This document shows, one piece after another, positions 1 to 8,709 of a stretch of DNA of 64,000 nucleotides. How positions within the stretch are numbered: position 1 is the stretch's first letter; each line of letters opens with the position of its first letter. The stretch spans positions 1 to 64,000 of the forward strand of contig NZ_JALGRF010000013.1 in the NCBI RefSeq assembly GCF_022815725.1, read 5' to 3'. The notes beneath the pieces are model-generated. The model saw nothing but the letters and a program-made list of their open reading frames with translations. It was not told the origin of the DNA and made no database searches. Made by a program: the position numbers and the translations under genes. Source of the DNA: Streptomyces sp. APSN-46.1. GTDB taxonomy: Bacteria > Actinomycetota > Actinomycetes > Streptomycetales > Streptomycetaceae.

Positions 1-72
1 CCCCCCCCGAACCCCGGCTCCGCCGGGCACCGGGCTCCGCCCGGACCCGCGCCTCAAACGCCGGCGAGGCTG
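1..72. repeat. Dispersed palindromic intergenic repeat, copy A (cut by window edge)
   Basis: The right end carries the arm CTCAAACGCCGGCGAGGCTG (53-72), identical to the right arm of the copies at 9874-9974 and 26003-26165. The core between the arms (cggctccgccggg, ccgggctccgcccgg) is also shared. The left arm lies outside the window. It sits downstream of the minus-strand gene kgd, after that gene's own hairpin. Confidence 0.85.
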
Positions 73-129
73 GATTTCGGCTGATGCCGCACCGCGGCGT
101 GCGGGTCAGCGGGGGCACCGCCGGGAAGG

Positions 130-165
130 CCGGAAGGCCCGGCTCGGAGGAGCCGGGCCTTCCGG
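130..165 (-). terminator. Terminator hairpin downstream of kgd
   Basis: A perfect 16-bp inverted repeat (130-145 and 150-165) with a 4-nt loop starts 21 nt past the kgd stop codon. There is no clear T-tract, as is common in Streptomyces terminators. It is placed to end kgd transcription. Confidence 0.8.
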
Positions 166-185
166 GTTGCAGGTCGCGGGAGCGA

Positions 186-3100
186 CTAGGCCTCGAAGAC
201 CTCGTTGAGCAGGTTCTGCTGCTCCGCCTGGTGGCGCTTCGCCGAGCCCACCGCCGGCGAAGACCCGTGCGCACGCGAGATCCGGCGCAGACGCTCGCCC
301 GCCGGGACCTCGGCGCCGACCGCCAGGTCGAGGTGGTCGATCAGGTTCAGCGCGATGAACGGCCACGCACCCTGGTTCGCCGGCTCCTCCTGCGTCCAGA
401 TGTACTTCGCCGCGTTCGGGAACTTGGCGATCTCCGCCTGGAGCTCCGCACCGGCCAGCGGGTACAGCCGCTCGATGCGGACGATCGCGGTGTCGGTGAT
501 GCCGCGCTTCTCCCGCTCGGCTTCCAGGTCGTAGTAGAACTTGCCCGCGCAGAAGACGACCTTGCGGACCGCGTTCGGGTCCACCGCCGTGTCGCCGATG
601 ACCGGGCGGAACGCGCCGTTCGTGAACTCCTCGGCCTTCGACGCCGCGGCCTTCAGGCGCAGCATCGACTTCGGGGTGAAGACGATGAGCGGCTTGTGGT
701 GCGGGTTGTGGACCTGCCAGCGCAGCAGGTGGAAGTAGTTCGACGGCAGGGTCGGCATCGCGACCGTCATGTTGTCCTGCGCGCACATCTGGAGGAAGCG
801 CTCGGGACGCGCGGACGAGTGGTCCGGGCCCTGGCCCTCGTAGCCGTGCGGCAGGAGCAGCGTGACGCCGGAGGTCTGGCCCCACTTCTGCTCGGCCGAG
901 GAGATGAACTCGTCGACGACCGTCTGCGCGCCGTTGACGAAGTCACCGAACTGGGCCTCCCAGAGGACCAGCGCGTCCGGGCGGGCCAGCGAGTAGCCGT
1001 ACTCGAAGCCCATGGCCGCGTACTCGGAGAGCAGCGAGTCGTAGACGTTGAAGCGGGCCTGGTCGTCCGAGAGGTACTGCAGCGGGGTGTAGTCCTCGCC
1101 CGTCACACGGTCGATGAGGACCGCGTGACGCTGGCCGAAGGTGCCGCGGCGGGAGTCCTGGCCGGACAGCCGGACCGGGGTGCCCTCCATGAGCAGCGAA
1201 CCGAAGGCCAGGGTCTCGCCCATGCCCCAGTCGATGGTGCCCTCGTCGATCATCGCCGCGCGGCGCTGCAGCTGCGGCAGCAGACGCGGGTGCACGGTGA
1301 CGTGGTCGGGGATGTTGACCTGGGACTCGGCGATCCGCTTGACGACGTCCTGGGAGACCGCGGTGGTCACCTGGACCGGGAAGTCGGCCCGGGCGGCCAG
1401 GGTGACCGGCGGGGCGACCGCGGGCTGCGTGGCGGCCTCGCGGACCTCCGCGAAGACCTTCTCCAGCTGGCCCTGGAAGTCCTGGAGCGCCTGCTCCGCC
1501 TCTTCCAGGGTGATGTCGCCGCGACCGATGAGGGACTCGGTGTACAGCTTGCGCACCGAGCGCTTCTTGTCGATCAGGTCGTACATCAGCGGCTGCGTGA
1601 ACGCCGGGTTGTCCGACTCGTTGTGACCGCGGCGGCGGTAGCAGATGAGGTCGATGACCACGTCCTTGTTGAACGCCTGGCGGAACTCGAAGGCCAGCCG
1701 CGCGACGCGGACCACGGCCTCCGGGTCGTCACCGTTCACGTGGAAGATCGGCGCCTCGATCATGCGGGCCACGTCGGTCGCGTACATCGAGGAACGCGAG
1801 GACTCCGGGGCGGCGGTGAAGCCGACCTGGTTGTTGATCACGACGTGGACGGTGCCGCCGGTGCGGTAGCCGCGCAGCTGCGACATGTTCAGCGTCTCGG
1901 CGACGACACCCTGGCCGGCGAAGGCCGCGTCACCGTGCAGGGCCAGCGGCAGGACGGTGAAGTCCGTGCCGCCCTTGTTGATGACGTCCTGCTTGGCGCG
2001 GGCGACACCTTCCAGGACCGGGTCCACCGCCTCCAGGTGCGAGGGGTTGGCGACCAGCGAGACCTTGATCTGCTCGCCGTCCAGGCCGGTGAAGGTGCCC
2101 TCGGCGCCCAGGTGGTACTTCACGTCGCCGGAGCCGTGCATCGACTTCGGGTCGAGGTTGCCCTCGAACTCGCGGAAGATCTGCGCGTACGACTTGCCGA
2201 CGATGTTCGCGAGGACGTTCAGGCGGCCGCGGTGGGCCATGCCGATGACGACCTCGTCGAGGCGGGCCTCGGCCGCGGAGTCGATGACCGCGTCGAGCAG
2301 CGGGATGACCGACTCGCCGCCCTCCAGGGAGAACCGCTTCTGGCCGACGTACTTCGTCTGGAGGAAGGTCTCGAAGGCCTCCGCCGCGTTCAGGCGGCGC
2401 AGGATGCGCAGCTGCTCCTCGCGCTCCGGCTTGGAGTGCGGGCGCTCGATGCGGTCCTGGATCCAGCGGCGCTGCTTGGGGTCCTGGATGTGCATGAACT
2501 CGACGCCGGTGGTGCGGCAGTACGAGTCGCGCAGCACGCCGAGGATGTCGCGGAGCTTCATCATCGACTTGCCGGAGAAGCCGCCGACCGCGAACTCGCG
2601 CTCCAGGTCCCACAGGGTGAGGCCGTGCTCGGTGATGTCGAGGTCGGGGTGCTTGCGCTGCTTGTACTCCAGCGGGTCGGTGTCGGCCATGACGTGGCCG
2701 CGGACCCGGTAGGAGTGGATCAGCTCGAAGACGCGGGCGGCCTTCGTGACGTCGTCGTCGTGCGAGGCGTCGATGTCCCGGTTCCAGCGGACCGGCTCGT
2801 ACGGGATGCGCAGCGCCTCGAAGACGTCGTCGTAGAAGCCGTTCTCGCCGAGCAGCAGGTTCGCGACGATGCGCAGGAACTCGCCGGAGGCCGCGCCCTG
2901 GATGACCCGGTGGTCGTAGGTCGAGGTCAGGGTCATGACCTTGGAGATGCCCAGCTTGTTCAGGGTGTCCTGCGAGGTGCCCTGGAACTCGGCGGGGTAG
3001 TCCATCGAGCCGACGCCCATGATGACCGACTGTCCGGGCATCAGGCGGGGCACGGAGTGGACGGTGCCCAGGCCGCCGGGGTTGGTCAGCGAGACGGTGA

Positions 3101-4106
3101 CGCCGGTGAAGTCGTCCATCGTCAGCTTGCCGACGCGGGCGCGGCGGACGATGTCCTCGTACGCCTGCCAGAACTCGAAGAAGTTGAGGGTCTCGGCCTT
3201 CTTGATGCCGGCGACGACGAGCTGGCGGTCGCCGTTCGGCTTCACCAGGTCGATCGCGAGGCCGAAGTTGATGTGCTCCGGCTTGACCAGGGTCGGCTTG
3301 CCGTCCTTCTCCGCGAAGGAGTGGTTCATGGTCGGCATGGCCTTGATGGCCTGCACCATCGCGTAGCCGATGAGGTGGGTGAAGGAGATCTTCCCGCCCC
3401 GGGCGCGCTTCAGGTGGTTGTTGATGACGATGCGGTTGTCGAACAGCAGCTTCACCGGGACGGCGCGGACGGACGTGGCCGTCGGGACGTCGAGGGAGGC
3501 GTTCATGTTCTTGGCGACGGCGGCAGCCGGGCCGCGGAGCGTCACCAGCTCGGGGCCCGCGGGGGCCTCGGTGGCGGGCGCGGCCTTGGCGGCGGGAGCG
3601 GCGGCGGCCGGAGCCGGAGCCGGGGCCTTAGGGGCAGGCGCGGCCGGTGCGGCGGCCGGGGCCTGGGAGGTGACAGTCACAGCAGGGGCACCAGAGGGGG
3701 TGGCAGGAGCAGGGGCAGGAGCTGACACAGGCGTGGGCGCGACTGTCGAGGGGGCTGCGGCGCGCGCCGCCCCCGTGGCGGCGGCGTCGGCGGCCTTCGG
3801 GGACACGACGGCGGCGGCCTTCGGGGTCACGGCGGCGGCGGTTCCGGCGGCCTGTGCGGAGGCGCCGTCCGTCGTCGTCGGGGACTTCTTGGGCTCATCC
3901 GCCTTGACCGGAGCGGCGGTGCCCCCCGGCTTGTAGTCGGCGAAGAAGTCCCACCAGGCCCGGTCGACCGAGTTCGGGTCCTGGAGGTACTGCTGATAAA
4001 TCTCGTCGACGAGCCACTCATTCGCGCCGAAGCCCGAGGCGGGGTTCTTCCCGCCCCCTACTGCTTCGGTCGTGGTGCTCGGGTTACTGGGGGACTGTGG
4101 CGACAC
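186..4106 (-). CDS. kgd: Multifunctional 2-oxoglutarate decarboxylase / dehydrogenase E1-E2 fusion
   Basis: About 1306 aa. Actinobacterial OdhA/Kgd enzyme: the thiamine-diphosphate E1 domain decarboxylates 2-oxoglutarate, and a fused E2-like succinyltransferase domain replaces SucB, feeding succinyl-CoA into the TCA cycle. Visible order: a short N-terminal E1o motif (NEWLVDEIYQQYLQDP, about residues 30-45), a long Ala/Pro linker (about 60-185), the acyltransferase domain with its DHR motif near residue 399, then the E1 domain (MAHRGRLNVLAN, NNQVGFTAAPE). No lipoyl domain is present, as expected for this fusion. An upstream GTG at 4133 would add nine residues; I prefer the GTG at 4106, which gives MSPQSPSN as in relatives and has a purine-rich stretch upstream. 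A strong hairpin follows the stop. Confidence 0.97.
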   Translation of the reverse strand: MSPQSPSNPSTTTEAVGGGKNPASGFGANEWLVDEIYQQYLQDPNSVDRAWWDFFADYKPGGTAAPVKADEPKKSPTTTDGASAQAAGTAAAVTPKAAAVVSPKAADAAATGAARAAAPSTVAPTPVSAPAPAPATPSGAPAVTVTSQAPAAAPAAPAPKAPAPAPAAAAPAAKAAPATEAPAGPELVTLRGPAAAVAKNMNASLDVPTATSVRAVPVKLLFDNRIVINNHLKRARGGKISFTHLIGYAMVQAIKAMPTMNHSFAEKDGKPTLVKPEHINFGLAIDLVKPNGDRQLVVAGIKKAETLNFFEFWQAYEDIVRRARVGKLTMDDFTGVTVSLTNPGGLGTVHSVPRLMPGQSVIMGVGSMDYPAEFQGTSQDTLNKLGISKVMTLTSTYDHRVIQGAASGEFLRIVANLLLGENGFYDDVFEALRIPYEPVRWNRDIDASHDDDVTKAARVFELIHSYRVRGHVMADTDPLEYKQRKHPDLDITEHGLTLWDLEREFAVGGFSGKSMMKLRDILGVLRDSYCRTTGVEFMHIQDPKQRRWIQDRIERPHSKPEREEQLRILRRLNAAEAFETFLQTKYVGQKRFSLEGGESVIPLLDAVIDSAAEARLDEVVIGMAHRGRLNVLANIVGKSYAQIFREFEGNLDPKSMHGSGDVKYHLGAEGTFTGLDGEQIKVSLVANPSHLEAVDPVLEGVARAKQDVINKGGTDFTVLPLALHGDAAFAGQGVVAETLNMSQLRGYRTGGTVHVVINNQVGFTAAPESSRSSMYATDVARMIEAPIFHVNGDDPEAVVRVARLAFEFRQAFNKDVVIDLICYRRRGHNESDNPAFTQPLMYDLIDKKRSVRKLYTESLIGRGDITLEEAEQALQDFQGQLEKVFAEVREAATQPAVAPPVTLAARADFPVQVTTAVSQDVVKRIAESQVNIPDHVTVHPRLLPQLQRRAAMIDEGTIDWGMGETLAFGSLLMEGTPVRLSGQDSRRGTFGQRHAVLIDRVTGEDYTPLQYLSDDQARFNVYDSLLSEYAAMGFEYGYSLARPDALVLWEAQFGDFVNGAQTVVDEFISSAEQKWGQTSGVTLLLPHGYEGQGPDHSSARPERFLQMCAQDNMTVAMPTLPSNYFHLLRWQVHNPHHKPLIVFTPKSMLRLKAAASKAEEFTNGAFRPVIGDTAVDPNAVRKVVFCAGKFYYDLEAEREKRGITDTAIVRIERLYPLAGAELQAEIAKFPNAAKYIWTQEEPANQGAWPFIALNLIDHLDLAVGAEVPAGERLRRISRAHGSSPAVGSAKRHQAEQQNLLNEVFEA

Positions 4107-4364
4107 GGCGGCAACCGCCCTCTTCCGCTTCACAAGGTATGGACAGCGGGAATAAAGGCTACGCCTCCCGGACCGTGAGATGCAGACCGGGCGGGACTTC
4201 CGTCGCGTAGGTCACATCTAACGGCGGGTTTCGCCGCCTGGAATGGCGGGAAACAAGCGTGGTTCGGGTAGGGGGCACCGAGGTTGCGGCCCCCTTGGCT
4301 TCGCACCCCTGACGGACCCCGGCGCATGTGGCCGAGATCATGTCCTTCCCACTCGAACCCTACG

Positions 4365-5513
4365 TCAAGGAGACGCCTGGGAGCTGCCCGGAAGGGTGAC
4401 AAGGATTCGGCAGCCCCGTGACGATTCGGCCACACCGATGTGCCCGCCGTGCAGCTCCACGGCCCAGCGGGCGATGGCCAGCCCCAGCCCGGTGCCGCCG
4501 TCGCCGCTGTGGGCGCTGCCGCGGTTGAACCGCTCGAAGACCCGGTGCCGCTCGTCCTCCGGGATCCCGGGGCCTTCGTCCCGTACCTCCACGATCAGAC
4601 TCCCGGGCGCGTCACCGGCGCGGGCGCGGACGGTGACCCGGCCGTGCGTGGGGCTGTGCTTGACCGCGTTGTCGATCAGGTTGGCCACCACCTGGTGCAG
4701 TCGCTCCGCGTCCGCGTACGCGGTCAGGTCGGGCGGGAACACGTCCAGGTGGAGGTGGACGTCGTTACGGGTGTGCCCGCCCGAGCCGGACAAGAGCCCC
4801 GGGCGCCCCGCGGCCGCCAGGCCCGACTCCTTCAGCACCCCCGACAGGTACGGCCACACCTCGAAGCGGCGGGCCCGCAGCGGCACCACCCCGTTGTCCA
4901 CCCGGGACAGGTCCAGCAGGGTCCCCACCAGCCGGCCGAGCCGCTCGGTCTGCTTCAGCATGGTCCGCATGGTCTCCGGATCGGCGGCCGAAACCCCGTC
5001 CACGACGTTCTCCAGCACCGCCCGCAGGGCCGCGATCGGGGTGCGCAGCTCGTGGGAGACGTTGGCGACCAGCTCCTTGCGATGCCGGTCCACCGCCTCC
5101 AGGTCGTCGGCCATCAGGTTGATGGTGGAGGCCAGGTCGCCCAGCTCGTCGCGGCGGCCCGCCCCGCGCACCCGGCGCGTGTAGTCCCCGCGGGATATCG
5201 CCCGGGCGACGGTCGTCATGTCGTCCAGCGGCGCGGTCAGGCTGTGCGCCACGAACTGGGTGATCAGCATCGAGGCGATCACCGAGAAGACGGTGATGAA
5301 GCGCAGCTCGGTGTCGGTCCGCAGGGCCACCAGCAGCAGGCCCGTGGTGATGAAGACCGAGACCACGACGAGCGTGCCCAGCTTGGTCTTGATCGAGAAC
5401 GGCGAGAAGGGCCGCAGCCCCCCGGTGCGGGCACCGGCTCCACCGGGGCGGCCGACGCCGCGCTCCCCACAGGGGCGGCTGACGCCGCGCTCTCCACCGG
5501 GGCGGCCGCTCAC
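4365..5513 (-). CDS. HAMP-domain sensor histidine kinase
   Basis: 382 aa membrane kinase of a two-component pair. The GTG start overlaps the response regulator stop (GTGA), so the two are translationally coupled. The N-terminus has three imperfect GRPGGERGV-type repeats, then transmembrane segments near residues 44-64 and 72-92 with almost no extracytoplasmic loop between them. These are followed by HAMP, a DHp helix with the phosphoacceptor His near residue 154 (SHELRTP), and a complete ATPase domain (NLIDNAVKH, DEGPGIP, GTGLGLA). The tiny loop suggests sensing within or at the membrane. The stimulus is unknown. Confidence 0.93.
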   Translation of the reverse strand: MSGRPGGERGVSRPCGERGVGRPGGAGARTGGLRPFSPFSIKTKLGTLVVVSVFITTGLLLVALRTDTELRFITVFSVIASMLITQFVAHSLTAPLDDMTTVARAISRGDYTRRVRGAGRRDELGDLASTINLMADDLEAVDRHRKELVANVSHELRTPIAALRAVLENVVDGVSAADPETMRTMLKQTERLGRLVGTLLDLSRVDNGVVPLRARRFEVWPYLSGVLKESGLAAAGRPGLLSGSGGHTRNDVHLHLDVFPPDLTAYADAERLHQVVANLIDNAVKHSPTHGRVTVRARAGDAPGSLIVEVRDEGPGIPEDERHRVFERFNRGSAHSGDGGTGLGLAIARWAVELHGGHIGVAESSRGCRILVTLPGSSQASP

Positions 5514-6250
5514 GCCTGGGCCGGAGTCTCCAGGGCGTACCCGACGCCGTGGACCGTACGGATCCGCTCCGCGCCGATCTTCCGGCGCAGGGCCTTGATG
5601 TGGCTGTCGACCGTACGGGTCCCGGACGCGTCGGCCCAGTCCCACACCTCGGCGAGCAGCTGCTCCCGCGAGAGCACGGCGCGCGGAGTCCCCGCCAGGC
5701 ACACCAGCAGGTCGAACTCGGTCGGCGTCAGGTGCACGTCCTCCGTCTGCACCCGGACCCGGCGCTGCGCGTGGTCGATCTCCAGGTCGCCCAGGCGCAG
5801 GGTGGCCCCGCGCGGGGCGGTCGCGGCGAGCGTCGCCCGCTCCACCCGCCGCAGGAGCACGTGGACCCGCGCGGCCAGCTCGCGCATCGAGAAGGGCTTG
5901 GTCATGTAGTCGTCCGCGCCGACCCCGAGCCCGACCAGCATGTCGGTCTCGTCGTCCCGTGCGGTGAGCATCAGTACCGGGACCGGCCGCTGGGCCTGGA
6001 CCCGGCGGCAGACCTCCAGTCCGTCGAACCCCGGCAGCATGACGTCCAGTACCAGCAGCTCCGGCAGCCAGCTCTCGGCCGCCGCCACGGCGGCCGGGCC
6101 GTCGTACGCCGTCTCCACCTGGAAGCCCTCGGCGCGCAGCCGGGCCGAGATGGCGTCGGCGATGGTGTGGTCGTCCTCGACCACGAGTACGCGCCGCTGC
6201 GCGCCTGGGGTGGCCGCGGCGCCGGTGTGGGTGGTGTGTGTCTGTTCCAT
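5510..6250 (-). CDS. OmpR/PhoB-family response regulator
   Basis: 246 aa. Receiver domain with acidic pocket VVEDD (residues 23-27), phosphoacceptor Asp69 (LLVLDVMLPG), conserved Thr96 and Lys118 (MTKPFS). The C-terminal winged helix has the typical LTPTEFDLL and RTVDSHIKALRRKIG motifs. It is the first gene of the operon with the downstream kinase, overlapping by 4 bp. The pair lies between kgd and lon, as I remember from other Streptomyces. The target genes are not visible from sequence. Confidence 0.95.
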   Translation of the reverse strand: MEQTHTTHTGAAATPGAQRRVLVVEDDHTIADAISARLRAEGFQVETAYDGPAAVAAAESWLPELLVLDVMLPGFDGLEVCRRVQAQRPVPVLMLTARDDETDMLVGLGVGADDYMTKPFSMRELAARVHVLLRRVERATLAATAPRGATLRLGDLEIDHAQRRVRVQTEDVHLTPTEFDLLVCLAGTPRAVLSREQLLAEVWDWADASGTRTVDSHIKALRRKIGAERIRTVHGVGYALETPAQA

Positions 6251-6462
6251 GTCCCGCCCCTGAAGATCCCGCGTGATGGGGTGCAGCGTAGAGGAGCCAC
6301 CGGCCTGCGGCTATGCGGGGTTCGGACAGGGATGGCTGCGGAGAGTGAGGGTCTCGGGCGCCCGGCATATGCCGGGCCGCCAACTGGCCCGCAGGAAACG
6401 GAATCTGAGCTTCACCCTGCCGGGGCGGGGCCGGCCGGGGGCTGCCGGGGTCCAGCCGGGGT

Positions 6463-7077
6463 CTAACCGTCGAAGGAGGGGAGCGCGGCCAGTACGTCCT
6501 GCAGACCGGGCGGAATCGACCCGTCGGCGGTGACCACCTCGAAGCCGCCGTGGACGAAGGCGTACGTGAACCCGTCGTAGACCGTTCCGCTCATCGAGAC
6601 CCGGGGCAGGTGGGCGAAGTCCGCCGCCCGGAGCGCGTCACGCAGCCGGCCGAGCTCGTCGGGGGAGAGCTTCCCGCTGCCCACCGGCTTCGCCTTGGCG
6701 TCCAGCCGGGTCCACGAGCCGTCGCCCTTGATCAGCAGGCTGTTCGTCTTCCCGGCGAAACCGCCGCTCCGGGTGACCGTGACGAGCCTCTCGGTCGCGG
6801 AAGTGGGCATGGACGAGGCGGTCGCCCCCGTACTCGCGCCGGGGGACGGCGGGGCCGTCGGGCCGGGGGCCGTCGGGCCGGGCGTCGTCGGACCGGGGGC
6901 CGACGCGGTGGGGGTCGTTGCCGCCGGAGTCGTTGTCGCCGTGGCCGTTGCCGCCGGGGCGGACGGGCTCGCGCCGGGTTTGTCCGACCCGCCGGAATCG
7001 CACCCGCACAGGACCGCCGCACTCAGCAGCACCGCGGCCATCGCGGCCATCGCGGTCACTGCTCTGAACGCTCGCAC
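6463..7077 (-). CDS. Putative lipoprotein of unknown function
   Basis: 204 aa. A GTG start at 7077 with GGAGG just upstream gives a signal peptide with a hydrophobic Ala/Met/Leu core ending in a lipobox-like VLCGC followed by Asp, so lipid anchoring is likely. Residues about 30-85 are a low-complexity Ala/Pro/Thr/Gly linker (repeats of TAPGPTAPG type). A folded domain follows (ERLVTVTRSGGFAG to the end). I do not recognise the C-terminal domain with certainty; it looks like small secreted domains of actinobacterial lipoproteins. It starts divergently from the glycosyltransferase gene. Confidence 0.8.
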   Translation of the reverse strand: MRAFRAVTAMAAMAAVLLSAAVLCGCDSGGSDKPGASPSAPAATATATTTPAATTPTASAPGPTTPGPTAPGPTAPPSPGASTGATASSMPTSATERLVTVTRSGGFAGKTNSLLIKGDGSWTRLDAKAKPVGSGKLSPDELGRLRDALRAADFAHLPRVSMSGTVYDGFTYAFVHGGFEVVTADGSIPPGLQDVLAALPSFDG

Positions 7078-7165
7078 ACCCCACCTCCGCGGGTCATCGG
7101 ACGTACCCCCGAGTATGGAGTCCCCACCACCCCACGGACAGCACGCGGAGGCAGCGATAAGCCGC

Positions 7166-8548
7166 ATGGCCCTGGCCGCCCCCTGGCGCTGGCTCCCGCC
7201 GCTGCTCGCCGTCCTCCTCGGCCTCTGGGGCCTGGAGCGCGGCGGCAGCGGTGGCGGCGGCAGCATGTGGCGCGACGAGTCCGTCACCTGGCAGGTGGCG
7301 CACCGCCCGCTCGGCGCGCTGTGGGAGCTCCTCGGCCAGGTCGACGCCGTGCACGGGCTGTACTACCTGCTGATGCACGGCGTGTTCGGCCTGTGGGACG
7401 GCGGCCTGTGGGCGCTGCGCCTGCCCTCCGTCGCCGCCACCGCCCTGGCCGCCGCCGGAGTCGCCGCGGTCGGACACCGGCTGGCGGGGGGACGGGCCGC
7501 TCTGCTCGCCGGGGCGGTGTACGCGGTGCTGCCGCCCGTACAGATGTACGCCCAGGAGGGGCGCTCGTACGCCCTGGTCGCGGCGGCCGTGGTGTGGGCG
7601 ACGTACCTGATGCTGCGCGAGCGCTGGGTTCCGTACGCCGTGGTGCTGCTGCTGGGCTGCTGGCTGCACGAGTTCGCTGTACTGGCGCTGCTCGCGCACG
7701 CCTTCACCGCCTGGCGGTCGCGCGGCTGGCGGTGGAGCGCCGGGGCGGTCGTGGCACTGCTGCTGCCGCTGGCCCTGGTGAGCGCGCGGCAGGCGGAGCG
7801 GCAGCTGGGCTGGCTCGGGCGGCCGAGCTGGCAGGACTGGGCGGCGTACGGGGTGGTCGCGGCCCTGGCGCTGCTGCTCGCGCGGGGGGCCCCGGCGCCG
7901 TCGCGGGAACTCGTGCGGGTGGCCCTGCCGCTGGTGCTGCTGCCGCCCGGGCTGCTGATGGTGATCTCGCTGGTGCACCCCTGGTACGTCGACCGGTACG
8001 TGCTGTACGCCCTCGCGGGGCTCGCGCTGCTGGCGGGGGCGCGGGCGGCGCGGGTGCGACTGGTACGGGTGCGGGCGGGGTGGCAGTGGGCGCTGGTGGC
8101 GGCCCTGCTGGTGCCGCCGCTCGGGTTCTGGTCGGCGTGGCTGCGTACCCCCGAGAGCCGCAAGGACGACGTGCTCGCGGTGGCCGCCGCCGTACGGGAG
8201 CGGGCCCGGCCGGGGGACGCGGTGCTCTTCATGCCGGCGCGGCGGCGCGAGTGGCTGCTGTCCTCGCCGGAGGTGTACGCGACCCTGCGCGATCTCGCCC
8301 TCGACCGCTCCCCGGCGGCCTCGCACAGCCTCTGGGGCGGCGAGTCGGCCCCGGCGGAGATCCGGGCCCGGCTGAGGGCGGCGCCGCGGGTGCTGGCCCT
8401 GCTGGACCCGGCCGGGCAGCCGCTGGACCCCTACCCGGCGGAGGCGGTGAAACGGCGGACGCTGGCCTCGGAGTTCGAGCTGTGCGCGGTGAGCGAGGTA
8501 CGGGGGGCCAGGGTCGCGGTGTACGCGCGTCCGGGAGCCTGCGGCTGA
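7166..8548 (+). CDS. Polytopic membrane glycosyltransferase (GT-C, mannosyltransferase-like)
   Basis: About 460 aa. Many hydrophobic helices, with an early acidic motif MWRDESVTW in the first extracytoplasmic loop, the position of the catalytic Asp in GT-C transferases, and QEGRSYAL further on, typical of actinobacterial Dol-P-mannosyltransferase-like proteins. Likely role: sugar transfer from a polyprenyl-phosphate donor outside the membrane; the acceptor is unknown. Start is uncertain: ATG 7166 has GGAGG 14 nt upstream, while ATG 7115 would add 17 residues without a clear ribosome site. It ends 53 nt before the pentamer repeat. Confidence 0.82.
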   Translation: MALAAPWRWLPPLLAVLLGLWGLERGGSGGGGSMWRDESVTWQVAHRPLGALWELLGQVDAVHGLYYLLMHGVFGLWDGGLWALRLPSVAATALAAAGVAAVGHRLAGGRAALLAGAVYAVLPPVQMYAQEGRSYALVAAAVVWATYLMLRERWVPYAVVLLLGCWLHEFAVLALLAHAFTAWRSRGWRWSAGAVVALLLPLALVSARQAERQLGWLGRPSWQDWAAYGVVAALALLLARGAPAPSRELVRVALPLVLLPPGLLMVISLVHPWYVDRYVLYALAGLALLAGARAARVRLVRVRAGWQWALVAALLVPPLGFWSAWLRTPESRKDDVLAVAAAVRERARPGDAVLFMPARRREWLLSSPEVYATLRDLALDRSPAASHSLWGGESAPAEIRARLRAAPRVLALLDPAGQPLDPYPAEAVKRRTLASEFELCAVSEVRGARVAVYARPGACG

Positions 8549-8601
8549 GCCTGCGGCGCGCCGAGGCCGGCTACGGCGGCGCCCGGGCGGTGGGCGAGGA
8601 T

Positions 8602-8661
8602 GACCCGACCCGACCCGACCCGACCCGACCCGACCCGACCCGACCCGACCCGACCCGACCC
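8602..8661 (+). repeat. (GACCC)12 tandem pentamer
   Basis: Twelve perfect copies of the 5-mer GACCC, 60 bp, between the glycosyltransferase stop (8548) and the sulfurtransferase start (8710). The period is not a multiple of three and the tract lies outside both genes, so copy changes would alter spacing or transcript structure rather than protein sequence. Confidence 0.97.
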
Positions 8662-8709
8662 GCGTCGCACAGCCGGCGGCCCGCCCGCCGCGTACCACGG
8701 AGGTGCCGA

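Noticed and set aside
84..3725. 1213-codon open frame on the plus strand opposite kgd
   Set aside because: Arg/Val/Leu-rich shadow of a highly biased gene; no domain, and kgd is certain on the other strand.
4365..6383. 672-codon frame suggesting a regulator-kinase fusion
   Set aside because: Only the part from 5513 down is coding (the kinase); upstream it is an out-of-frame reading of the regulator.
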